Below, piece after piece: positions 24,487 to 34,394 of a stretch of DNA of 64,000 bases; position 1 is the stretch's first letter, and each line of letters opens with the position of its first letter. Below the pieces are notes generated by a model that made no database searches, was not told the origin of the DNA, and saw only the letters and a program-made list of their open reading frames with translations. The translations under genes and the position numbers were made by a program. The DNA comes from Daucus carota subsp. sativus. Taxonomy: Eukaryota > Streptophyta > Magnoliopsida > Apiales > Apiaceae. The stretch spans positions 35,214,689-35,278,688 of the forward strand of contig NC_030381.2 in the NCBI RefSeq assembly GCF_001625215.2, in the 5' to 3' direction.

Positions 24487-25664
24487 TTTGATTGGCTAGC
24501 TTGCCTCGCAAGCGTAGCCAAAACAGAACCATGAGAGCCTGGGAAATCCGTTCCAGAAATACCAGCCTCTTGAACACTTTCTTCAAATAAAACATTACTT
24601 ATGATTTTATCCCCCATAATTGATTTCTCCTTTAATTCATATTCACTTCTCCTTCTTATCCGTTCTTCAATATTCATAATTTCCAGCTCAGCACTGTCAG
24701 GACCCGCATAGACATTTGACTCACATTCAGTTACCCTAATTATCGCTCTATCAGCGCCTTCCCCCTCCTTATCCATATTTTGAAAATTTCCCTCCCTCCA
24801 AATTGGTTCCTGATTTTTCGTCTTTTCCGGAAAAGGTGGGATGTCGTTGCTCCTACCCATCCTCGTCTCCCACTCACCATCGTTCTCTTCCTGGAGCCAC
24901 TTGCTCTTCTGCTGACCTACCGCCCGCCGTGGTGGCGCACGAAGCCACACACCCCATTCCTTTACTGCACTTTCACTTCTTTTATCCAGAAATCTTCTAC
25001 AGAATCTGTCAGTATGAGAGATCAGACCACAGATGAAACAGAACTCACCAAGGCGCTCATATTTACAATTAACAATGAAATCTCCCCCATTCTTCCTGGT
25101 GATCTTCTTCTTCCTTTTGAGTGGTTTCCTCACATCCAGACGAATCTTTAACCTCATGCACTCCCTCCAAATACTAGAGTTATTCTTCGGATCATACTCC
25201 AAAAACTCTCCAAAAAAGTTCCCCAGTTGCTTACCTACGATCTCTGACATAAAGCCCGTTGGTAAGTCATGAATCTGAATCCATATATTTAGATGCCAAA
25301 GAGATACCTTCATTGGCTCCACACCCAAAGGAATAGTCTCCATAACCAGCATGGCGTTATCGAACGACCAAGGTCCTCCATTCAACACCCACCGCATGTC
25401 TTCATTATGATAGAACTGGAAAATAAAGACACCTGTATCAAGTTCTTTGATGTTGATCCCCATTGCCGGTTTCCAGACATCCGCCATCTTGGACATCATC
25501 GCTCTACTATTGATAGTTTTCTCTGTTAAGAAACGTCCTATCAAGCATAACTCGAACTTGTTCACCGTCTCGTCAACACCTTCTTCAACCACCAATTGTT
25601 CGTTCTCCTCTCCATCAATATCTAACTCAGCCAATTGCATCTCAATATCCTCATGTCTCGCCAT
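24483..25664 (-). CDS. LINE ORF1 protein (DUF4283-like, zinc knuckle)
   Basis: About 393 residues from the ATG at 25664 (MARHEDIEMQLAEL). An in-frame ATG 19 codons upstream at 25721 is less typical. The N-terminal half has the DUF4283-like fold seen in plant LINE ORF1 proteins (FVLNGGPWSF-like text: RWVLNGGPWSFDNAMLVM; then WIQIHDLPTGFMSE). A zinc knuckle, C-x2-C-x4-H-x4-C (FCFICGLISHTDRFC), follows, and then a charged, disordered C-terminal tail. The role is RNA binding in the retrotransposition particle. The frame is open throughout. Its TGA stop overlaps the ORF2 ATG as ATGA (24486-24483), which suggests ORF2 is translated by stop-start reinitiation. Confidence 0.9.
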   Translation of the reverse strand: MARHEDIEMQLAELDIDGEENEQLVVEEGVDETVNKFELCLIGRFLTEKTINSRAMMSKMADVWKPAMGINIKELDTGVFIFQFYHNEDMRWVLNGGPWSFDNAMLVMETIPLGVEPMKVSLWHLNIWIQIHDLPTGFMSEIVGKQLGNFFGEFLEYDPKNNSSIWRECMRLKIRLDVRKPLKRKKKITRKNGGDFIVNCKYERLGEFCFICGLISHTDRFCRRFLDKRSESAVKEWGVWLRAPPRRAVGQQKSKWLQEENDGEWETRMGRSNDIPPFPEKTKNQEPIWREGNFQNMDKEGEGADRAIIRVTECESNVYAGPDSAELEIMNIEERIRRRSEYELKEKSIMGDKIISNVLFEESVQEAGISGTDFPGSHGSVLATLARQASQSK

Positions 25665-25866
25665 TACTAACCCTAACTCCCACAACCTTCCCTTCGGTGA
25701 AGAAAAGTAGAGAGAAAACAAAGACTCTCACATATGTGGAGAGAAAATTAGCCGAATGCTTTGAATTACAGTTATAATAATATTTAAATAATTTTAGTTA
25801 TTAAAAATAAACAAAAAGACATACAAAAATAAATAACAGAATTCTGGACTAAATTTAGCACCATAA

Positions 25867-26660
25867 GGGCAAACCCAGCAGTGATCCAAAGATCCAAATT
25901 TGGAGCAGATTACCCCAAATTCTGCTCCAGTGATCCAAAAACTGATCTAAATTTGGATCAGTGAATAGTATTGATCCAAATTTGGATCACCACTGTTCAC
26001 TGATCCAATTTGGATCACCTACTTTATTATAAAATAATGATTTTATTATTTCTATATGTTTCGTTTATCAGACTTAAAATTAATTTTGATTATTAATATT
26101 TAATTAATAATAGTTTATAATTAATAATAAATAAAATTAATGTTTTAGTAAAAACTTAGAATAATAGGAAAACAAATTTAATTGAAATTAAAAAAAGAGT
26201 ACATTACATGCATACAATTATAAGCATATAAAATGTATAAAATAAAATTACAATACCAGAAAATAACTAGAAAACAGTACGATAAATATAAATTTATGAT
26301 TTAGTCGAACATATTATTTCTGTTTTCTCCGAGATAATCAAAATTTTGTTCGTAGCTGTTCATATCATTTTCAGATTCTTGAGCTTCATCTTCATTTTCT
26401 TGATTTTGAGATACTTTGATCGATGTTTTAAAAAATAATTAAATTAATTAATTAAATATAATACAAGTAGTTAATATTGATTAAAGAATAAATTTAAGAT
26501 TATATAATTTAATATGAAATTTATGTAATATAATATACAAAAAGTAATTTAGATCAGAATTTGGATCACGTTGCTGGAGTTGGTCAAAAATTTGGATCAG
26601 AATTTGGATCAGTTAGTGATTCAAATTTGAATTTTTGGATCTCAACCGCTGGAGATGGCC
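25867..26660 (-). mobile_element. PIF/Harbinger-type non-autonomous element
   Basis: Flanked by the three-base duplication TAA (25864-25866 and 26661-26663). The imperfect terminal repeats are GGGCAAACCCAGCAGTGATCC at the left and, inward from the right, GGCCATCTCCAGCGGTTGAG. Repeated GATCCAAATTTGGATCA palindromes fill both subterminal regions. On the minus strand about 26428-26301 reads as an Asn/Glu-rich tail ending FDYLGENRNNMFD and a stop. That may be the remnant of the element's own MYB-like or transposase gene. Orientation is taken from this fragment. Confidence 0.7.
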
Positions 26661-26752
26661 TAAATATCATTGTTCTGGGTAGGTGTAGATCATAAATGTC
26701 ATGCAGGCACTAGCCCTCGAGAAATCTCATTCGTTTACACACCAGGTCACCA

Positions 26753-27022
26753 AGGGGTGGAAATATCAGACACGACCCGAAACCCGACACGAACCCACGA
26801 ACCCGGCCCAACTCGAAACTTGATTTACTGAGACAGAAACCCGAAAATGACCCGAAAATCACCTGACGGACCCGAAATAGACCCGAAATGACCTGAAATG
26901 AGAATTTCATTTGTAATAACTTCAATTTTTAGTTTTATTATATTTTAAGTGATTTTAGATTGACCCGAAATCGATCCGATTGCTGATACGAACACGACCC
27001 GTTACCCGAAATTGCCACCCGT
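26753..27022. repeat. ACCCGAAA-rich dispersed element with inverted ends
   Basis: The left end GGGGTGGAAATATC and, from the right on the other strand, GGGTGGCAATTTCGGGT are related. The interior is a run of degenerate GACCCGAAA units. Elements beginning GGGTGGCAATTTCGGGT are common dispersed repeats in plants; I could not identify a target-site duplication or a family. Another fragment with GAGGTGGCAATTTC begins near 55103. Confidence 0.5.
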
Positions 27023-27261
27023 CAGCCGGCAAATAACTCGGATACTGTACTTTGTTTCGAATTGTGACCCAAAGTTAGCGAGCCCAAACCAAGCCCAAAC
27101 TTCGCCGATCTTAGCCCATTAAGAATCCTAGTGACCACGCAACTAAAGCCTGTCAAAGCTTATATTTGTTTAATACAGTAAAGCACCATTGTTCTTGGCT
27201 TTTACTTTAACAAACGGTTTATCTTTAAACCATTTCTGGGAAGAAAACAAATGATAAAACA

Positions 27262-27317
27262 TAATTGCCTTTGAGATTTTTTTTTTTTTTTTTTGTATGG
27301 TAATTGCCTTTGAGATT
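27262..27317 (-). mobile_element. Minimal poly(A) retroinsertion with 17-bp target duplication
   Basis: TAATTGCCTTTGAGATT occurs at 27262-27278 and again exactly at 27301-27317. Between the copies are sixteen T's and GTATGG. Read on the minus strand this is a six-base remnant plus a poly(A) tail, the signature of an extremely 5'-truncated target-primed insertion. Confidence 0.75.
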
Positions 27318-27647
27318 GACATCATTCAAATCCCATTTTATTTTCTTAAACGCAACAAACAGTAACACGAGTCATGGTTTAAGATTAGGGGTAACCAAGC
27401 TACTCCTCTCATATTTTTATAAAATGACATTCAGTTTAACGTATATGTAAAATATAATTTTATAATTTATTTTCAAATATTAAATTTTATTATTTAAAAT
27501 AATTTATGAAATCATATTAATGAATTTTTTATCCTTTTCATTAAGAAACGGAGTAATAGACTAAATAATGAAATACTTAAAATTTTTGGAACATAAAAAT
27601 AATGACGTGTTTTTATCTTTAATATGATAATTTATTGTTCCCACCCT

Positions 27648-28608
27648 CTCAAACTAATAGCTTTTTTACGAGCTATTAACCAAAAACCCAATCAATTTGT
27701 CATTTGTTTGCCAAAAAAACTTTTAAACTATTTTTTTCACTAACAACCCCATTAAACTTTACTAAATCTATGAAAATTTTTAATCAGAGTTGCTTAGTTC
27801 TAGCATGTACTAACTATGATCAACACATATCTTATGCGGCAACATGACCAAAATTAATCAAAAAATTGTAAAGATAACTGAAAAAATTTATTTTAGCGAA
27901 GATTTAAATACAAAATCTAAAATAAGTATAACTTATAATTTTGATACAAACTTTTCTGTCCGTAAGCTTTAACAAATAATCATAATGATTAAGTAGCTTG
28001 ACAAATTTTAACAATTCAAATTAATATAAAAAATGAAAAAACAAGGAAAAAATAAACACCAGACAACTACATCTTCACATATTTTCATATTAATTTTAAA
28101 ATCAAAACCAAAAAGTATCATACCAGAAATCAAAACCCGCCAAATAACCTTAGCTAGAAAATATACACACACACATGATTGATAGAAGTTAGACTTTTCT
28201 CACTCCCATTTCGGGCTAGACTTGAGCAGAATAATTAATATAAATTATTATTTAAAAAATTATAAAACCGGTCAAAATAATTTATTCTTTGGTAAATGAT
28301 GAAAACTCTTGAATCTTCCATGTAGCGTGGGTTTATGAAATTAAAATATTAAAAAAATTATATTTATTAATGAATAGACAAATATGTGGTACATGGGCGG
28401 ATAAAAAGATGCAAATAACGGAAAGAACTCAACATGTCAGATTGGTAAAATTAACCATGGTTTATTTTATATCTTTTTATGTAATTTAATAAAATTTTTT
28501 GGGGTTGTTCGTGAAAAGAAAAGTTTAAAGGTTTTTTGGCAAAAAAATGACAAGTTGATTGGTTTTTTTGGTTAATAGCTCCTTTTTTACACGTATTTTG
28601 AGAGGTAA
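27648..28608. mobile_element. Long-TIR non-autonomous element (MULE-like)
   Basis: About 130 bases at 27648-27780 recur inverted at about 28480-28608. Both arms read GAGCTATTAACCAAAAA, CCAATCAA, TTTGCCAAAAAA and ACAACCCC in the same order going inward. The 0.7-kb centre is AT-rich and has no coding capacity. The arm length suggests a Mutator-like element, but I could not confirm a 9-bp target duplication. Confidence 0.6.
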
Positions 28609-29194
28609 AAGAATGTATTTATGTATATTCTTTTTTCAAAATAGAAGTTTCGAATAAAAATATAGATGCTTAATTTTATGTAAAAACGAAACTGAAAAAT
28701 AATACCCACAAATATGTGTTCTTTATATTTCAACTTAAGTGCAAAAAATCAGAACGATTATCATTATTTTGGAGCGGAAAGAATGTATTTTGGAGCGGAA
28801 AGAATGTAAGATAATCCATTGTCATCACCAAGGATAGAGAGGTGTATATTTCCACCAAAATGAATTCGAAAATATTTTCGGGATAACTAGCATCGATATT
28901 CAATAATGCATAAAAATTGGCACTATTGTGGTTGGCAAGCAGAGAAACGGCAGAACATAGAATACATGCACCAGTTTTCACTGATTTACATATATATCTT
29001 GTACTTGCCCATTTTCTGCCAACAGATTGATTCTTCATTAATAACCATACTGCCCTTATCTATCCTCCTATTCCCCCCTCATCAATTCACTAATCATACA
29101 CTACTATTTAACACCTTGCCGTACCTTTCGGTAAATTTCACCGCTGTGTGTCGCTACGCTGGGGCAGTAACAAATTAACATTTCTTTTTTTTCC

Positions 29195-29273
29195 GGGGTG
29201 AGCCAGAATTGAACCCGGCTGTCCCGGGACAACATAGAATAAACCAACGAATGGATTATCTAATCGTGCTCAC
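29195..29273 (-). repeat. tRNA-related fragment (SINE-like)
   Basis: On the minus strand, GTGAGC...GGGTTCAATTCTGG...GCTCAC spans about 76 bases, with a B-box-like GGTTCAATTCT and an A-rich tail (the T-run at 29183). The cloverleaf is imperfect and lacks a proper acceptor stem, so it is not a functional tRNA. It may derive from a SINE. Confidence 0.3.
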
Positions 29274-29303
29274 AAATTAACAATTCTAATCATATAAATA
29301 TTA

Positions 29304-29562
29304 CTCCCTCCGTCTCTTATTACTTTTCTCATTTGCCTTGGACACTTTTGCCAATGCCCACTTTTTATCATTAATATCTTTTATTTCATATTAATATTAA
29401 ATATAAAATCTTTATTGTATTAAAATACTTGTAAATACGAATCCAACAAGATCACTCATGACTATATTTGGTCTTATAGATTTGACGTAAATTAATCATT
29501 TGTCTCATGTCATGAACAGTGCCGACATTTCAAACGGGCAAAGTTTAAAGAAACAGAGGGAG
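29304..29562. mobile_element. Stowaway-like MITE
   Basis: CTCCCTCCGTCTC at the left and CAGAGGGAG at the right, flanked by TA on both sides. The 259-bp interior is AT-rich. This is the Tc1/mariner-derived Stowaway pattern. Confidence 0.8.
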
Positions 29563-29672
29563 TATCTTTGACTTATATTATTCGACTACTAACATAAAAA
29601 TGCATTGAAAACGTCACTCGTAACTGGATATACTGAAATCTGATCACCATGCAAGTGCCATTAAAAAAATTA

Positions 29673-29934
29673 CTCCCTCCGTCCCTTTTTACATGTCCCT
29701 TTTGAAAAAAAAATTTGTCCCAAATTACTTGTCCACTTCTCTTTTCAAAGCAATTTTTTGTATGTTTTTTCAAAATGTAACAATTTCCAATGTTTGACTA
29801 GCATATATATACACACAACTCTATCTAATTCATTACATTTATTAGGGATATGTATGAAAACAAAATATCCACCTAACATTTTCTTAAGATGCGTTATTTT
29901 TTCAAAAGGGACAAGTAAAAGGGGACGGAGGGAG
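29673..29934. mobile_element. Stowaway-like MITE
   Basis: Ends CTCCCTCCGTCCC and GGGACGGAGGGAG, flanked by TA. The subterminal AAAAGGGACAAGTAA is repeated in inverted orientation near the left end. It lies only 110 bases from the previous Stowaway element. Confidence 0.85.
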
Positions 29935-29936
29935 TA

Positions 29937-30772
29937 TTATACAGACACGCATTAATACGAGTTCATCATCTTTAATAACATCCCACTCATTAATCAATAA
30001 AATAGTTCGGCAGTCAGAAATTGCTAAAAATTAAAAAAATTGTTTGCTTGTGTTTTGTGTGTGATACACATATGATATTCATAAACGTGGTCCATCAGAT
30101 ACTGTAGTATGCCGATCAGGGCTATTTTAGTCTTTTCAGAAAGCTTCATATGACTTGTAAAAATAACGTACTCTAGTTTCTCAAACACGCTCTCGAAGCG
30201 AGTGGTCTTCCCTCTAGAAAAGGAGAATTACACAATTCGGGTATCCAATCCAGCTGATCTTAGAGTCTCACCCATCCAAATATCTCCGCCTCTCGAATAT
30301 GGAAACTAAATAGTATAAAGAAAAAAAGTAGTATTAAAATAATGACTTATACTGAGTTGAGTTGTATTCAATTGTCTTTGTAAATGATTTTTTATTTATA
30401 AAATCCGGGTATATTCAATTCTGATTTTAAAAAATGAATCAAAATCTTGAGATATTTAACTAAAATTTTAAATTATACTATAAAGATGGAGGTGTTCATT
30501 TGGGATTTAAATTATCCTTAAAAACATATGATGGTATTCAATTGAGATAATTTAAATCCTAAAATCTGAAAGTATTCAAATGTTGATGGATATTTTTGAT
30601 TTCCACAAAATAATTTTTGTGTTTTTTAAGTTTTTTATATCAGATGAGATTTTGAAATATTGTACTTAAATCTTAAAGATTCAACATCCATTCCTCAAAA
30701 TTTTATCAAGAATTCGCATAAAATAAAAATAAGATAATATTGAAGCAAAGAGAACAATAGTCATGGATCGCT
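29937..30772. other. Spacer with degenerate GTATTCAATT motif
   Basis: No gene. Between about 30365 and 30690 the motif GTATTCAATT or GTATTCAAAT and related half-copies recur in AT-rich DNA, suggesting an old transposon fragment of unknown family. Confidence 0.4.
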
Positions 30773-30773
30773 T

Positions 30774-31451
30774 CTAATTGCTATAACCAGTGCCATCATA
30801 ATGATCACTGGCCAACTTCGTGCCAGAACTATTAGAAGAGTGGAGATGAAACAGATTGTCTTGTCGATTAGACTCATTATAAAGTGTATTAGTGATGTGT
30901 GTGGAGGCAGAAGAATGAGTGTTTGCAGTCATTTGAACAAGATATAGAGTGCATAACAAGGGTTTGATAAAAAAATACAAAAGAATCATTCAAGAATCAC
31001 TGATTAATAATAGATTGCAAATGAATGATCAAGATTAATAAAGATAACAAATAGAACACGAACAAAGAACAATCACAATCAAGACTCACTAATCAATTTA
31101 GGATTAGAGAGCAAAATCGTGATCAAACTAGGAAATCAACAATGACAGAGACGAATGAAATCGGAAGGTGAGAACGGTGACGAAGATTGTAATCGAACAC
31201 TGTGTGGCTCTGATAACATGTCAAACTTGTGCTTTCTGTTTACTAAATTTAGTTATAGAGAGATATGACAGAGTCAGGGAGGGAAGGAGAGAGAGCAAGA
31301 TAGAGAGAGAGGGGGAAAACTCTTTTCATTCGTACTAAAATTAATTACAAGAATGAGAAGTCCTTTATGTATATATACAACTGACTATGGCGGGGGGAAA
31401 TGTTATTCTAAGTAACTTGTCACTACTCTGAGCTAAGCTATCCTATGTACA
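30774..31451 (-). mobile_element. Truncated Ty1/Copia element: LTR plus gag start
   Basis: Read on the minus strand, an LTR of about 233 bases (31451-31219) starts TGTACATAGG and ends TTGACA, with a TATATATA promoter core and a pyrimidine-rich tract. TGTTATCAGAGCC follows, a near-match to the initiator-Met primer-binding site. After a leader of about 230 bases, 30989-30774 encodes the N-terminus of a Copia gag (LFHLHSSNSSGTKLASDHYD). The frame hits TAG where the conserved Trp of YSNW is expected, then continues in frame for about ten codons before homology ends. Confidence 0.75.
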
Positions 31452-31533
31452 ATTGATAACTGAAAATTCGGATAGATAAATGATGTAATATTATCAATAA
31501 AGGTAATCACATTCTTCACAAAAAATACCATAC

Positions 31534-31709
31534 TTTTTTTTGAAAGCAAAGAACAATTTCATTAGAAAGAGTATTCGGAACATAAAGTCTCCAACAACAT
31601 GTCTGGAGGAGGCTAAAAAACATTATAACAATCAATCACACATGAAACTCTAGCCATACGGTGAGCTACGTGGTTTACTTGCTTCTTAATATGATGAAGA
31701 GAAAGATCT
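31534..31709 (-). mobile_element. 5'-truncated LINE fragment
   Basis: An eight-base T-run followed by about 165 bases that align with the 3' end of the LINE at 20384-20550: shared TCTCCAACAACA, GGAGGA, and a region encoding the RNase H C-terminus on the minus strand. It is a second, short copy of the same LINE family, or a related one, in the same orientation. Confidence 0.7.
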
Positions 31710-32900
31710 GGCCTATCTTAAAATTATAAATCACAAAAATATTATATACACGACATACTAAAATTATACTCTACGAATAAAAATTAAGTTACTTGTTATG
31801 ACACATTAATAAAATACTAATTATTATTTAAGGCGCATTAATGAATAAGGTACATTGTTGGTGGTTAGAGATTACATCTCTTAAATCACGAAAACGTACG
31901 ACGGCTGACGGCAGGATTGTGAAATATAGATGTATTGAACTTGCAGACATCTCTCTCTCTTTTAGTTAGCATTGAAGATAACTTTCTTTTCTAGTACTTC
32001 CTACAATCATAGAAATATTATTTTTTTCCCATATGCATGAGTTATTTGTTTTCAAGAGTAGAATACTTTGATACAAATCGAAGAACTTGAGTATTTACGA
32101 CTTTTCACTTGGTAGTGATAACATTCAAGAAATAAGTGTACATCTCAATAAATTATAAATATTAATTTTTACTCTTTGAGCACATATTTAGAGCTACATG
32201 CCTGATATTCATTATGATTTTAGTAATTCAGATGAGCTGAATAATATATTATATTTGACATCTACTTCAATAATCACTTTGATATTTAATCCAATACTGA
32301 TGTACCGAACTTGTGAAATTTCCTCTTTTTAGATAGCATTGAGGATATATTTATCTTCGGATCTTTCTTCTTCCTACAGCCTAAAAACATTCACATTTTT
32401 TTCATCAGATATGTAAATCATAAATTTCTGTCATACATAAGTCATTTGTTTTTATAATTAGAACACTATAATCATATGTCTTTCTTGCTATTTTAATTTT
32501 ATCAATTTCTTCATTTCACTTCAATTCATAAGTATGAAACATTTTTTTTAAAATTCAAACAAAGAGCAACTCCTCCATTATTCTTTGATCGTATATTGTT
32601 CACCTTATCCCCCAATATTATAAACTGAGCCGTGATTTTAGATCGTTTAGTCTATTTACTCAAATTTTAAAATGAATTATAAAATCTAATTTTTTGAAGT
32701 GATTTTAGATCAATATCAAATATTTTACCTGTTACTTATAATATTACTCTATAATTTACTCTACTTTAAAATAAATTTTGAAAACACCTTAAAGTGACAC
32801 GTAAAACACCACATCTCACAAGGCAGACATGTCTAGTTGAAGCACGCGCCACACGACGCGTTAGCATACAGAAACCAAACGGACCAGACCCTTTCTCACA
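31710..32900. other. Upstream region of the SANT gene, no gene seen
   Basis: AT-rich DNA without repeats that I can name. The 63-residue frame at 32794-32985 overlaps the TATA box and leader of the next gene and is not called. Confidence 0.5.
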
Positions 32901-32904
32901 AGTC

Positions 32905-32910
32905 TATAAA
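32905..32910 (+). promoter_or_regulatory. TATA box of the SANT-domain gene
   Basis: TATAAA in the context GTCTATAAATTGAACC, about 210 bases upstream of the first donor site. Expected transcription start near 32937. Confidence 0.55.
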
Positions 32911-32936
32911 TTGAACCTCCTCATACAACACAGTAC

Positions 32937-33115
32937 AGTAGATACAACTTTTTATTTTATTATTCTCAATTTTCTCTCTCTCTAAAACTGCGACCAGCGA
33001 GAGAGAGATAGCGAGAAAGAGAAAGAGAGAGAGAGTCTTGCATATTTCCTCTCTCTAAAACACCTCGGTCTCGTCACGAATTAACCCCAATGAAACCTTA
33101 GCTTCTTCACACAAG
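32937..33115 (+). other. 5' leader exon with mini-uORF
   Basis: A GA-rich non-coding exon runs to the donor CACAAG|GTACAT at 33115. It contains ATGAAACCTTAG (33090-33101), a three-codon upstream ORF. The leader intron runs 33116-34394 and ends TATTATCAG|ATGGAG, so the acceptor is directly at the main start codon. Frames at 33151-34128 lie in this intron. The left boundary is inferred from the TATA box. Confidence 0.65.
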
Positions 33116-34394
33116 GTACATCTCTTACACAGACATGTCTTCGTATATGTGTGTTCAAGTTGTTCATGTTTTGTTTGTTTCGTTTCGTTTTGTTTTGTTT
33201 TGCATCTGCAACTCATGACCCATTTTTACTTGCATCTCTCTCGTCTCTCTATCTCTCTATCTCGCTAAGCAACTTCAACAACATATATCATTATCATTTA
33301 TTACTATTGTTATTATTATTAGTATTATTATTGTTTCTTGATGTGTGTTTATTATTTATGTACGTGTATTATATCAAGCGCGCACACACACAAACACACA
33401 GTTCGCTTTGCTTGTATAACACGATTGATGTGTTCAATTTAGCGAGATCACATTGGAATTACAAGCAAGAACGAGGGTTCTTGCTAAGTTGTTTGGTATG
33501 TAATTATGTGATTTATTTATTTGGTTTATTTCAAGTGCTTTGATTGTGATTATGGGGTGTTGATTAATGTGGGTTTTATTTTATTTTATTATATGGGGTG
33601 TTCTTGTTATAATAAAAGGATGGTCTTTAAGAATAATCAAGTTAGAGTTGGTTTTAATGTTCAAGAATGGATCTGGGGTTTGGTAAAACTGTGTTGTTGG
33701 CTTAAAATCAGAGCCCTCTTATCATCATTTTTTTTGTTTATTTACTTGCTTATTGAATTTATGTGCATATATGTATTTATATTGATATTGCTGTAGTGGG
33801 TCAGTCTTGTTTCTGGTTGAGTATTCTTATTGGAACTGCTTGGATGACAAATTCTATTGACTTGGGAATTTTCCGTCTTCACATTGCTCACAGTGTTCCG
33901 CAGTAAAATTTACTCGGAAAGTGATGTTTTTACTTGCTTTGGGAAAAACCATCTGTTGTTTCGTATGTTAATATTGGAATGTACAGGCAACTTTTCATTT
34001 CGTGCTTATGGCTATGTGTTACTAATTATTCGAGTTTCTATATTTTACGATGTCAAAAATCTGTTCTATATGGAATGATTTATTCCTGCTTTATATTTAG
34101 CTGGGAAAATGTTTATTTATTGTTTTAATTTTTGGGTTAAAGTTAGGTACATAGCAGTGGGTTTATTCTCAGATAGCCAATTGTAGGTTTAGGTACTTTA
34201 TTGAAGGCTGTAATTTCAAACATGCTAACTGAAGTACAAATGCAGAATGTGGTACTACCAGTTTAGCATCCTCATAACTGAGCATGATTTGCTTTTTGCC
34301 ATGTAAAACTGTGTCCAAGTGCCATTAGCTGTTCATTTACGAAAACAAATGTTTTGAACCTGCACAGTATAACAGTTTTTGATTATATTATCAG

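Larger units (their letters stand above)
20384..25735 (-). mobile_element. LINE (L1-type with RNase H), near full length
   Basis: A non-LTR retrotransposon in minus orientation: 5' leader about 25735-25665, ORF1 25664-24483, ORF2 24486-20411, a short 3' tail of about 16 bases, and a poly(A) tract seen as eleven T's at 20384-20394. The coding part is complete end to end, which is unusual because most LINE copies are 5' truncated. I could not find a convincing target-site duplication, because the 5' boundary is not sharply defined. One frameshift in ORF2 is the only clear coding lesion. Many frames on the plus strand across this interval are shadows. Confidence 0.95.

Noticed and set aside
24780..25710. 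Overlapping plus-strand frames (123, 79, 78 and 87 residues)
   Set aside because: Antisense shadows of LINE ORF1.
29195..29273. Second tRNA gene on the minus strand
   Set aside because: The B-box is good, but the acceptor and T stems do not pair properly; kept only as a low-confidence tRNA-related repeat.
33151..34128. Several ORFs (130, 91, 73 and 64 residues) before the SANT gene
   Set aside because: They lie in the 5' leader intron, are low-complexity and hydrophobic by base composition, and have no family signature.
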